Notes under the pieces: model-generated
Told to the model about the DNA's origin: nothing
What the model saw: only the letters and a program-made list of their open reading frames with translations
The model's database searches: none
Assembly: GCA_015499995.1 (NCBI GenBank)
Contig: JADNRV010000029.1
Coordinates: 310,001 to 374,000, forward strand
Origin: Flammula alnicola
Taxonomy: Eukaryota > Basidiomycota > Agaricomycetes > Agaricales > Strophariaceae
Length of the DNA stretch: 64,000 bases
Reading direction: 5' to 3'
Part shown: positions 13,101-25,109 of the stretch, piece after piece
Numbering within the stretch: position 1 is the stretch's first letter
Layout of the letters: each line of letters starts with the position of its first letter
Position numbers and translations under genes: made by a program

Positions 13101-13988
13101 ACTGCGGGATAGCTCACGCAGTGATATTGTATGAAGTAGCGTTGGGATTGACATCGTTCAGTACGAGGCTTTGTGGAATGGTATTGTTATAAGAGACTTC
13201 GCATTGAGCCTGGATTGCGGTCCAATTTTGAACACTGTGTTATCGTAAGATTTCATATATATGCCATGGCAAGAAATAAAAGCTTACAAATTCGCGTCCC
13301 ACCCGAATGGACTTGTCATTTGAATTTCCAAGGGCTGAAGGGTGCAAGCAGAGCAAAGCTCAGTATGCGGCAAATCGGTTATGGAGGTATCGGCGGTTGA
13401 AGTTGAATTCTGAAGAATAGATTTTTAGCACTCGTAAAGTATGCTCGTGAACGTAAACACACCTGGGCGATATTGAGACAGAATGTGGATCCCGACATCA
13501 CACAGGACTTGAAGATTAGATTAGAACGATACCAAATATCAAGGCGATTCAAAATACCAGATTAAAATGATACTGAAGCCAGCGAGCTCTGTAAACATTC
13601 TCATCAGTATATTCTTCATTCTGCACTAAGAGTTGTATACACACGGAAAGGATGGGATGTAGCTTGTATCTCCCAGTATAAAAGGCCACCCCGAACAAGA
13701 TGTATCGATGGTTTTGATTGCATTGGTAAGAGATGTATAACAAGTGGAAGTGCATAAAGACGACAGATCGGATGAGGTAAGGTTTGGTAGGGGAGACGTA
13801 GAGCCCGGAATTGTGAAAGCGATGGTATCATTGCACTGCAGCGGGGTAGCTAGGGCGTTAGCGCAGTCTACGCTTGATGGAAGAGGATAGATGTCGGATG
13901 CATTGGCATATATCGCAAATGTGGCCTGCGTCTGTGCGCTCACAAGAGCGAACAGACATGTCACTAGAACGAGTGCGGTGAAGATCAT
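10179..13988 (-). CDS. Secreted multi-LysM (CBM50) protein
   Basis: The start at 13988 gives a clear signal peptide, MIFTALVLVTCLFALVSAQ, followed by a cysteine-containing region of about 100 residues. About seven LysM-type modules follow, separated by Ser/Thr/Pro linkers and short introns: near 12840-13010 (GDTCLSIAQDHSLS), 12690-12830 (TDTCVKIYQAQNIGW), 12060-12360 (DTCPQIVQNFQITNE), 11550-11650 (GDTCYEIEVVF), 11060-11150 (SGDFCGKIDDQFGIT), 10615-10700 (SGDSCPAIESKFSIT) and 10270-10390 (SGDFCFKIQTQFNIT), most ending in WNP and followed by C-x-N-x-Q..YCV. The last exon ends YCVSGP with TAA at 10179-10181. LysM modules bind chitin and related N-acetylglucosamine chains. The gene is divergent from a large GH18 chitinase, a pairing known for fungal subgroup C chitinases; it may shield the producer's own wall or help the chitinase bind (inference). 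The exon structure just after the signal-peptide exon (13560-13630) is unresolved. Confidence 0.85.
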
Positions 13989-15353
13989 GGATGGGGGGGA
14001 AAACGAGTGAACTTCAGCTCAAAAGTTTTGAGATAACCAGGACTCTACCGTTAAGAGCGTGGAACCACAAGGCTACGTGGCACGGGCTTCGATTGCCATA
14101 TGCATGCCACTGTCAGGTAACGAACTGGGCGCTTGACTGAGCTCATATATTCTTAGACCAACGCATGACCGACTTTCACTGGGGAAATGCGATTTCTGCG
14201 TCGCATTTTTGTTCCAAAATGAATGTTCTGTTGTAGCCACGGCGAAACAAAATAGCCGTAACAATCGGATTCGAGAAGTCGATTCCGATAGTGACATTAA
14301 TCAATCACAGATACATCGTTGGCAGTAAGCCACTGCACACACCTTGCTCGAAGTCATGCGTGACGTGTCATTAATTCATTGAGGCCAGCACTATTTTGTT
14401 CTCCGGTGTTAAGTACAAGCACATACCGCGAGGACGTCTAAGTACCTAAGTATAGATGAGATTGCCTAGGGAGCACTCATTCCTTGGCTGAATCTGTAAT
14501 TAGGCGCTCCCCTGGCAATGACATCCATTCTACGTCCTCGCGGTATGCACTTGTACTGTACAAGTACAGTGTTGGCATATACTGTGGATATCCACGGGTA
14601 TGCCGACGCAGCCACGAAAATGTGTACGACCATGTGTGGGCATGGGATAGTCCGATAAGGAAACGGCGTGGGGAGGCGCGACATCAGCCTGAAGCTTGAA
14701 GCTTGAGTGGTGTTTTTGACGGCCTGAGATGTTCCAACTTCCCAGTGTGGCATTGCCCATGCTATTTGCTGGTGGTGGTTGTGCGGCAAGCTCGGAATTT
14801 GAGTCTGTGTCCACAAGGTCGTCATCCATTTCGGCGTTTTGGGCTTCTCAGCTTAGATCTAGAGCATTGGCAGAGAAGGAGCAGGCGACAGGCCTATCTA
14901 CTCGAACCGCAGCGGCAACCCCCGCCCCGGGCATCCCAAAGTTAGTACCTTGTCACGTGAGGTACCAAACTTCGAAGATGGAATCCCCGCCCCATGCCCA
15001 TTCAATATTCAATATTCAACGTTCAACGTTCAACATTGCCCATGATTGTGGGACGTGGATAAGTACCCACATGGATACCCACTAAAACGTGGGGGTGGAT
15101 GTACACAACCCACCCAGTACATGCCAACAATGCTTGTACATAATCCGGCAGAACGAGCCTCAATGACACGTCACATCGAACTTTAAAATTCCCTGTCAGA
15201 AGCAGAACTTCCAGCAAGGTATGGAACTTCCACGAGATGCTCTCATGATTGATTTAACGGCTAATAATAACTGCTAATAATAAAGGACCTCATCTTTCTT
15301 TCGTGAAATATGCGAAGTGAACTCAAGTGCACCGTCTCTATCATCTGCCCATC
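13989..15353. promoter_or_regulatory. Shared upstream region of the LysM and chitinase genes
   Basis: These 1365 bases separate two divergently transcribed genes and must hold both promoters. No protein-coding signal is convincing. The region contains an AT-rich simple run of ATTCAATATTCAA/ACGTTCAACGTT type at about 15001-15037, several CCCAC/GTGGG motifs at 15040-15115, and an inverted-repeat element at 14413-14556. I cannot point to a specific regulator. Confidence 0.5.
14413..14556. repeat. Short inverted-repeat element in the shared promoter
   Basis: GTACAAGCACATACCGCGAG (the repeat continues GACGT, 14413-14437) is matched as its reverse complement at 14532-14556 with two mismatches in 25 bases. 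The arms enclose 94 bases. It could be a tiny MITE or a cruciform-forming regulatory site. I see no clear target-site duplication. Confidence 0.6.
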
Positions 15354-18300
15354 ATGCGATTATTTCCTCCCCATTCTGTACTGGCATTCCTGGTTTCCCT
15401 CGTCTTGCTCTCTTTATGCTTTGAAGTCTTCGCTATCAAACTTGTCGATGTTACACCATCTGTCGAGAGGTATCGACGGAACCTCGCAGTGGAATACAAA
15501 CGAAAACGCGAACTTACGAAGCCAAGACCCATCTCTCCTCTTCCTCCCAAGATTCAAAATGGCTCTCGAGCTTCGGATTCCAAGACTACCTCGGCTTTCT
15601 CCCCAAATACTCATCGCAAACGACAAGATCTGAATCTCTCGTGTAATAATGTTACCGTTACACCCCCTGGATTCGATGGTTCTTGTGGACCAGGACGCCC
15701 ATGTCCGAACGGTGCTTGCTGGTATGTCATATCACTTTCTTGACTCCAGCAGCTGGTTAACTCTGTTTCTTTAGTGGACCATCTGGGTTTTGCGGCTATA
15801 GTAAGATCGTCTACTTGTCCTTTTCACTTGACCACATTTCATAGTCCAGATTCCACTTTCTGCGGTGTCGGATGCTTGAGTAACTGTGATGCTCTTGCTG
15901 AATGTGGTCCGGATGCGGCGCCTGGAAATGAAAATTGTCCTTTGAACGTATGCTGCAGTCAATTCGGTTTTGTACGTATCGAATATACTTTCTGGACTCA
16001 TAAATTTAAGCTATTCTTGTCAGTGCGGAACGACCGACGAATTCTGTGGTACAGGTTGTACAGGTCCACACTGTAGTCAACCGCAAATACCGTCTGGGGT
16101 CAACAGTGATGTAACTTCTCGAGTTATTGGCTATTACGAGGTATTTTGTCTGTTGCTCGATACACACTCCGACAACTAATCAGACTTCAGGGATGGTATG
16201 TCATGAATTAGCTTATTTTTTGGCTGACCCACATTTCTAAACTTGAATGTGTAGGGCATCGACCCGTGTATGTGACGCCTGGTAAGTCGATACACATCAA
16301 CACTGGTATTGGACTCATTCTGGATTGTATAGGTTCCCTCAAAATATACCCTCTTCTGGCTATACCCATCTTAATTATGCGTTTGCTTCTATCGATCCTG
16401 TGAGTTCTCGTGTCTAATATATATCTTTGAAATAGATTGTGATCGCATTATAGAACACATTCCAAGTTGTACCGGCGTCAGCTGCAGATGTTCCACAGTA
16501 TACTCAGTTTACCGGTCTTAAGCAGGCGAATCCGAATCTCAAAACCTATATCTCGGTCGGTGGTTGGGCATTTAACGATCCGCCTACCCAGCATGTCTTC
16601 AGCAATACCGCATCCAGCGCGGCAAATCAGCAAGCGTTTGCAAATTCATTAGTAAAGTAAGGACTCCATCAGTCACTCTGGTTATACCGTTCATCTAAAC
16701 TATTAACCTAGTTTCATGATTCAGTATGGATTTGACGGTGTAGATATGTGGGTACTCTACATTCATAAACAAAGGTTAAATCTCATGATGTTTATAGCGA
16801 TTGGGAATATCCGGGTTTGAATATACTTTCCCAGATTTATCACTCGTGCTGAAGGTATATTTAGTTGCCTGCGAACGCGGAGGAGTGGACGCTGATATGC
16901 AAAATATGGTTCTTCTCTTTGAAACTATGCGCAAAACTGTACGTCCTCCTGCACGTCAAATTGAATATATCCAACCCATTGATTATGTAGTTCGATTCTT
17001 CTGGCCATACTTTTGGACTCACATTCACCGCACCGTCATCCTTCTGGTATCTCCAACACTTTGATCTCCTCGGCCTACTTTCCTACGCAGATTGGGTAAA
17101 TCTGATGTCCTACGATCTTCATGGAGTATGGGACGCCAAGGATGTCTACATCGGGAGTATTGTACAAGCTCATACGAATCTCACCGAGATTGAGCAGTCG
17201 GTACAATTATTTCAACGAGTTGGAGTACCTCTCGAAAAAGTTGTCCTTGGTCTTGGATTCTACGGACGTACTTTCGAACTCAGTGATCCAAGTTGTACCG
17301 AGCCTGGTTGCCATTTTTCCGGCCCTGCGCCTGGAGGCCGTTAGTCTTCTTTCCGTTTATAATTTATTGTCCACAACTGATATCGTTCTAATATAGCTTG
17401 TACTGCTTCTGACGGTATACTCAGCTTCGCGGAGATTGAGCAAACCATCAGCCAGTCCAACAGCACTCCCGTATACGACACGACTGCACAGGTGAAATAC
17501 CTGGTTTACGACGAGGTGAGTAGATTTCCATCATTCAGTGGCAATTTTCATTGTTCGATCTTTAATTCTGAAACAGAACAATTGGGTGAGCTACGATGAT
17601 GCTGTTACTTTCCAGGCGAAGGTTGATTGGGCGAAAGGAGCTGGACTCGGTTCGTTCTGTCTTTCCAAATGTTGTACAGCCATCTAACCATTGGATAGGT
17701 GGACTCATGGTATGGGCTGTCGACCTAGACGATTTTAAGTGAGTCATAGTCACTTAAATACAGGCTCAGATAAAATACGAATCGCTTCAATGTGGTCTTT
17801 AGTTCTACTGTAAGTGCCTTTCTCTTAGAATGAAATTTGTCCTAATTGTGAATGATCAGGCCAACTCGGCGGTACTTGGCGTTTCAATCCAAGGTCAAGG
17901 ATTTCACTCTATTCCATTGATCCGCACTAAATTCACCACAGATAATGAAATTCCGAGCGCACATGATTTGAACTCGAATGACGGTCAGAATTGCATGCAG
18001 GCTGCCTGTGGCGAGAATTGTCCGTCGGGATATGTGCAAATGACCGGTGCGTCGCAGACCCAGGCCTTACTTTGATCAATTAACTAAAGCACCATAGATG
18101 TAACTGATGGAGAGCTTGGTAATTCCGATTATACTTCGTATAAAGTAGCTACTGATTGATAAACTGCCAGCCAACCCGACCAGCGGTACGGTGTGGATAG
18201 TTCTCACACATGATAACAAATTCATCCTATGCACAGGCTGCGGAGGAAAATCCATTGGACAACCAGTTTGCTGTCCGGTTGAGTGAGTTACCTTCCGAAG

Positions 18301-21300
18301 ATACCTTCGACCGTCTTGATTCTGATCATACTTCACTAGTGAGCAGCCAAAGAACTGCCAATGGCGAGGTACTGCTCCTACCTGCAACGGAGTTTGTCAA
18401 CGTAATTCTTGTTTGGGCCTGCATATTACTTTGTCGATGACATGTTATTTAACAGCGGGGGAAATCTCATTAGCAAGCGACTCCTGGGGAACTGGCCATA
18501 AGTGTAGCTCGGGACACAAAGAATTTTGTTGCGAATCGGGACTGAGTGATTCCCAAATTGATGAGGCAACTGATTGCCAATGGTAGTTCAATCCGTTTCA
18601 AATTCTGATGTTATACTATCAATGCTAATGTATCATGCAGGTGTAAGTTTATCTCGAGACTGTGTTCATCATTAATACTGACTTTAGCCTCCCGTTTTGT
18701 GTTTAACATAGATGGTGAGACTACCCTTAGTCCGCCGGAAATATACTAATTACTGATCTACTTCCTAGGAACCCAATCCAAAAAGTAAGCTGAAAGCGCT
18801 CACCTTACCTTCTGCCGAGCACTTACATCTTGGTCTCGAAAAAGTTGCAATGACAATGTAAGTCAGATTCATACGAGTTGGATCGATTCCTACTTCTCAT
18901 CATTGTTATTAGGTTTGCCCGGCTGGCACTTTCGTCAAAGATACAGACTGTCCGTAAGAAAATGATGATATTTCGGAACTTTATTGATCGAATTCATTTT
19001 TGTAGATTTCGGAGACACCAGCATTGCCCATGCATGTTGGATGCAAGAGAAAAGTTTGTGTTGGTATGTACAGTGGATTTTGACTGTGATGGAAACTTAA
19101 ACTACCTCATTTTGCTCTCTAGTGCGCCACCCACAGGTGCATCAACTACGTCACCATTCGATCCGGTTCGTGGGCTTCTGGATTTGTATTTTGACCACTT
19201 CTTATCTGCATTAATAACAGGCTGACCTATTCCCCAACCCTCCGAGCGATGGCGATTTGAGTTGGGATTTGCAAGACGATCCTATTGACTCGGATGCTCC
19301 AGATGGAGGTGATGCAGCCAATGACAATTCCTTTGGATTGCTTGCACTAGATGTGTGTCTTGAGCCCACATATGCCCAAATGTCACTTAACACCATAACA
19401 GGGGCCGTCCAATCTTTTGTCAGACGTTGGAATATCCTCTGATTGGGTGGTACTGGGCTGTAAGGACAATAGTGACAATTTACAGAAGGTAACTGCGTTC
19501 TGTAGCAAGCCGGAGGATGATCCCACATCAGGATGTTCTGCCGTTTTCGAATCCGGCGCCAAAAACACGTATGTCCCATTTCTCCCTTGTTGATTTAAAA
19601 AAATATATATCTCTCTATAAAGAATCGTCAAAATGCCGCCAGGATGTGGAGGATCATTCGCCCGCTTAGCTCATCTTGAAATCAATACTGATCTCACCGT
19701 TCCTGGCGAGTATGCCAGTCGAAAACCTAATGCAAATCCTGTCTACGAAATGCATTTTGATTATAGCTTCCATCTGTTGTAAGTTCCTTAGTGCGATCTG
19801 CTTCTAATTACCTCTGACATTCAGTTTAGATCGGAAACGCGAAGCGCCGCAGATGGCACAGTTCTTCTTCGTGCCGATGCTACCACATTCCCTGGTTACT
19901 GGGCCGAAATTGACACGGCCGGTACGCCCATAAGTATCCTTTAAATGGAAATTGCTGAATATATTTCAAGACCCAGGATCATCTGTAAGGCGAGATCTAG
20001 AAAAGCGATGGTTCGGAGCATTCGATGACTGGCTAAAGCGACTTACGAAAGTCCAATCTGATACGAGTGCCGACCTAGTGATGCAGGAGTCATTCTCTAG
20101 TGTCCTATTCTCGGCCAGTCAGCACTGCGAAAGTGACGACGGAACCTTGACATTCGATGCAAGTATATCAATCACAGCTCAAGGACTAGCAAGGGCCCAT
20201 CTAAATTATGGTAAATGTCAGGTTCTGTGTCATTCTCACGCCGACTCACATGTTTGTTTCTCAGGTTTCTACTTAGAAGGATCTCTTTTCCCGTTTAATG
20301 TTGACGCTGCCTATGTTTATGCCAATTCCGATGCTTCAGCGTCTCTAGGGTTTGAAGTTAGCGGTCGAGCGGCACTTCAATATGACACGGGGCGAGTACC
20401 GCTGATCCCGGAACTCGCATGGCCAGGAGTAAGTCTCGTGTTATTGCGGCCAATCACGCCCTAACGAACAGGCGTTATGATAGTTGAAATGGCCAGGAAT
20501 CAGTAAGCTTTTTGTTCAGAAGACTAGATGTATCTCTGTTAATGATAATTTATAGTAAAGGTGGGACCGACATTCAACATCTGTAAGCTTTCTTTGATCC
20601 TCTATCGAATATTACTAAAGTTATTGCGGCGGATGCCATACAAGATGGACAAATTATTGGCCAATTGTCGTTATCCGGGACTTTTGGAGCCTCCGCGGTG
20701 TATACCTTCCCTCAAGGGTTAGTTTTATCTGTCAGAAATCAGGATCTTCATGGTTTCGATCCCATCTCTTATGCAGGCATGTTTCGTTGGGTCTTGTTGG
20801 CGGTGTACAGACGCCTGTCGATCAGGGCAGCTCGACTGTTGGGACTCAAGATTATGGTATGCTTGGTTATCTTTACTTGTAGCTTACTATTAGTATAATC
20901 ATCCATCTCATCAGGCTGGACTGTTCAACCTACAGTAGATGTTGAGCTTGGTGGATCTCTCAGGTATTTATTACTTACTGATCTGCATTGCGCTTATTGA
21001 CTTTTCTCCACCAGCGTTCATGTTATACCCGAAGGCGCGGTGGTATTCACAATATTCCCCGGAACGCCTGCGTCCATAGGAGCACAAGGTACTCCTATGA
21101 CTCTTTAATTTACCTTGTCTAATCATCATGGGTGCACTAGCCACTGTTACAGTCGATGGAGCTATTACCATGTCTTTCACCTCAAATACTCAAGGAGTTG
21201 AGGCACATATTGGTGCTCAAGTTGACTTCCTCGCAGTAGGTTTCGACGAGAAAAGATACCCACTTCATCATTGCTGACTTGTTACTAGGGTGCTACCGGC

Positions 21301-23505
21301 CTAGGAAGTACAGTTGGTCCATATAATTTCTACCATCAGGAGTTTACCTTATACGAGTTTGTTGATTCTCATCTTGCCATGGATTTAGCTGATCATGTAC
21401 ATATCCAGCCAAAGTCTTTCTTTCTCAGAGTCTACTCGCCGTTCCCTTCCCGCTGCTCACGATTCGGCGAGCGATGGATTGGCGCTTGGCCCTTCGTTTG
21501 GTATTACACAGTTTCACGAGGCGGAGAATAAATCCCGTTTCAGCGCTCGGGAAGGTAGCCTGGAACCTCGCGGTTTGTTCTCAGGACTTTTCAACTGCCC
21601 ACAGCCGACAGAAGATACTGGCACTAGTGGAAGCTGCGGCGACGCCCTTGCAGACAGCGTTCCTGATCCCGATCCCGATGATGGTGACAATGAATTAGAA
21701 GCCCGAAGCGAAATTCACACCGGTACGTCCTTTCGCCAGCAAACCGCGGACATCTCAGGTTTACGATGGGGATATACAGTCCAACTTGAACGACGGGTTA
21801 GCGTGAAAGGGTGCTCGTGAGTTGAATGATTTTTCTTTCCCCCCCTCACTGTTGATCCGTCGCTGATTCCTCATTGTATCTAGAACATTGAAGATTAACC
21901 CACCTCGTAGTTTATTTTCCAAACGATCTACTCTTGATACTTACCCCTTATTGCAGCATATACAAACACTATTGAAGATGGTATATGGGACCTGATAGAA
22001 CTCGATGAGTATGCAAGATTTCATTTCTTGGTTGGCTCCATAGCTCATTGCTTGGACATAGCTTGAGTACTACTGTAGCTGACTGGGGAGAGAGGCTTTC
22101 GGTAAGAAAAGTTGGTTATATTAGAAATGTCATCCAACCCGTATTCCCAGTATGCTGCTAAAACCACGAATCGAAACGATGATGGATATGCTAGGGAGCA
22201 CGTTTATGAGGTGAGATATGGGTCCTCCTTTATGATGATCCCTCACTGATACTGGTTTACGTGAACAGATGCAGGTTAGCGAGTTGTATACGCAGAGAAA
22301 TGCAGGGTACTAACGCCATATATTCACTTCAAGCTCTTGACTCAGTTTATGACCGTCAGTGCTCGAACTATGTTCGGTGTGTTTTATTGCTGATGTAAAA
22401 ACTAGGATGTTGTCATCCCTAACGTCGATTTGCGTGGCATGACTGCGTGTAATTGGCTGAATACCTATGTCTTCAGTCCATTCGGAACGCAGGGCGTGAT
22501 GCTTTCGAGCGCCTTGGCTGCTGTCCAGCCAACTGGAACTGATGAAATGCCAGGTAAATACATGCTTGATTGACATCAAGAGAGAAATTGTTAACTTGAT
22601 GGATAAAGTCTTGATGGGCATCGCCAATTCTGCGAAGTGCGTCGTTTACGTTTAACAGCTTCATTGGAAGAGTTTGAACTGAAGATAATGTCTTTTCAGA
22701 GAAGCAGTAAGTCAGTCATAGCACTTGAAATCCGGAGACTTATCGATCCATATATTTCTAGTTCATTGCCGGGCAAAAAGAATTTCGAACATTGGCGAAC
22801 ATGCAGGGAGCTTCCAAGGACGCCTCCGCTATCTTATTCCTCCTTCGTGCGGCAGGTGTAGCGACTGACTACATGCAAGATAAAACGATTGAGCTTGAAT
22901 TCAAGATCCGTGCGAATGCGGTAAGCCTCAGAACTTCTTAGAATCGTCTCAGGAGTTCCATTATTCCAAATAGGTTCGCCAATTGTGGATTACTTTCATG
23001 GCCGAATATGAGGCTGTATTCCCGCCTGCACAGCATTTCGATATTTCAACGGCGTACCGGTGTGTTTTGTAGCTTGCTTGTGCCCTCGATAATGTTGCTG
23101 ACGATGTTACGGTAGGAATTGGATTGTAAGTTCATGGCTAAATTTTGCATCAGTTAAATTACAATGCTGACATTATCTTCGGTTAATAGAACGGACTTCT
23201 CAGTAAGTAAAAAAGCACTGACCATATATTATTGATTCTGACGGTCTCCGTACAGCTGGATTTAATACCAGGGCTGCGACCTTCCTCGCAAACGCGCAGA
23301 CGGCCTTGATCGGAAAAATTCCGGGTGGACAGAATACAGTCACTGTTCATCTTCCTATTACAGTACGCCTATATCCGGACCAGTATCATGCTTTATCTTT
23401 ATTAACTACCTTTCAAACCAGTGTCAATCATACAAAGACATGGATATAGACGCAGCTCAAATCAACGCGCTTTCCTACACTCAACTCAGCTGGACCTATT
23501 TCTAG
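15354..23505 (+). CDS. Large GH18 chitinase, killer-toxin-like (subgroup C type)
   Basis: The ATG at 15354 starts MRLFPPHSVLAFLVSLVLLS, a signal peptide, followed by dibasic sites (KRKRE, HRKRQ) that may be processed. Cysteine-rich chitin-binding modules follow at about 15650-16080, the second being hevein-like (CCSQFGF..TTDEFCGTGC). The GH18 barrel runs from about 16120 to 17740: YISVGGW, then the catalytic DGVDIDWEYP split by an intron at 16748-16798, then MSYDLHG and LMVWAVDLDDF. The catalytic glutamate is present. A further Cys-rich region (about 17980-18600) and a long C-terminal part of many small exons end near 23505 in SYTQLSWTYF; that end assumes an intron at 23362-23420, otherwise translation stops at 23449. 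The overall plan matches subgroup C chitinases related to the alpha subunit of yeast killer toxins, which act on chitin of other fungi. The exon map is incomplete, with 20 or more introns of about 50 bases. It faces the multi-LysM gene across a shared promoter. Part of its 3' half is duplicated as a relic at 3035-3757. Confidence 0.85.
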
Positions 23506-23988
23506 CCTCTGGACACAGCCAAGTTACCTTGATTCATTCGAAGAATCAGTGCATCAGCAATCTCACACTTTACTTTTTCACCTTTTCACTTTTCACAAGA
23601 TCACAAAGAGTGAAAAAGCGCAGAAAAGTGAACCTTTTTTACTATTTTTTTTTTCATCGAGAGACCCGAAAAGCACCCCGCTTTTTTGGAATACTAGCAA
23701 CCGGGCTTTTTTTTTGACTTGTTACTTTTTCCCCGCTTTTTTGACTTGTACAACCGCAAAAAAGCTATTTGTGAAACTACTGACGCACCTTAAAATATTC
23801 TTTACTATTTCTGCAAATAAAAGGGCCAATTGAATATATACTTCATGTGTGTCTCTCGATGTCGCCACGAATGTCATTGGGCATTTCGCGATGGAGGTCT
23901 ATAGATAGGTCAGCGGCATTTCCTGGCTCCGTTCGGTATAAGAAGGTCTCGATTCCAAATACGTCCTTAAACCCTTCCATTTGCCGCC
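23506..23988. other. T- and A-rich intergenic stretch
   Basis: This is the 3' flank of the chitinase gene. It contains runs of T (23634-23655, 23706-23716) and repeated short pieces around CTTTTTTGACTTGT at about 23705-23750, followed by an A-rich run near 23815. It probably holds the polyadenylation signals. I see no gene on either strand. Confidence 0.5.
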
Positions 23989-24693
23989 ATGGTCTCATAC
24001 AACCAGTGGGAGACATCCCTTGCAGAACGCGTTGGTAAATTGAATATGTCGACCGCCAGCCGCATTTTCGAAGTAAGCGTACTCTCCAATACGCCCACAA
24101 TTTTAACTTAGAGATGTGCTCTCTGAAGGTTGGAGCATCGCAGAAGCTCATCATCTTCGAGATTGGGTCTGTTGTAGGAAGCGACGAAATGCAAGATCTG
24201 ATCAATGGAGCCGCCGAACCAGGCCAGTATGGAGTCATCTATGACGTTAAACCTGGTTTATGGGCTCTTTCAGAGGGCTCAGAAAGTGAAGAACCGCCTT
24301 TCAGCGCGACGTGGGTTTCCGACGGACACATCGACTACGACGCACTGCCTCAAGTGCCTCTCGTCTCTCCCCTAAATCTCGATGGCGTCGAATGGAGGAA
24401 AGTACACGATGACTTTTTCAACTCGACGGTGGGCTGCGTGCTTGCTCTTGAAATCGCGCAGGAGTTTGAAGAAGTGGGAATGGACAATGCCACAGGTGCA
24501 TATGCCGATTTAGGTGGTGTAGTACCCGGAGGATTTATTTGTGAGTTGCGTCCATTTTGTCCATGTAGAATTTAAATCTCATCGCCTCCCTCCATTCTCA
24601 CTTACAGTTGGCCCACATGAAAGTGGTCATGAGGTCGATGTTCGTGTTCAAAACAATCAAGTTGTTCAAATCAAAGTATGCTGGGCCGAATAA
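23989..24693 (+). CDS. Hypothetical protein of about 199 residues
   Basis: The start at 23989 lies in a textbook GCCGCCATGG context. Three exons fit: 23989-24072 (MVSYNQWETSLAERVG..), 24114-24540 (..MCSLKVGASQKLIIFEIGS..), and from 24608 to a TAA at 24691-24693 (FGPHESGHEVDVRVQNNQVV..). The second intron (24541-24607) has GT..AG ends and restores the frame as GGFIFGPHE. The first intron would be only 39-41 bases, so its edges are less sure. The protein is acidic, with no signal peptide or membrane segment. I do not recognise the family. It is upstream of and co-oriented with the CNH-domain gene. Confidence 0.55.
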
Positions 24694-25109
24694 ACGACTA
24701 GATTTGATCGAATATGCGCTTCCTGTTCTTTCTTCCCGGATGAATGTAACAATTAGTAGAGGTCGCCTATGGATCGCGTTATGTGTCTTTCTTGGTCCCA
24801 ATCCACTTTCACATCTTGATTTGGCGTACAAAATTGGAATGTGCAATGGAATTGTAGAAGGAAATTCAATGGGATCATCTTTCCCAGGAGCTTTTGCAAT
24901 GAGATAAAAATGCTACTTGGTACCCACGACATTGGTAGTATACTTACGTTCGAGGTGTGGTTCAAGTGAATGTTTCAAGCTCCGCCGTGACTAGTGATTC
25001 CACTACAGCGCGTTCACAAACCTTCACCGCAACTCTACTCTCCCGCTTTCTAAAACAGGTGCTGCGTACTGAAACCCACAGACTCCTTTCTGCGGTTAAC
25101 CACGCATTC
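24694..25109. other. Intergenic, nothing recognised
   Basis: This stretch lies between two co-oriented genes. It contains overlapping open frames on both strands without domains or intron logic, and presumably holds the terminator of the upstream gene and the promoter of the CNH gene. Confidence 0.4.
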
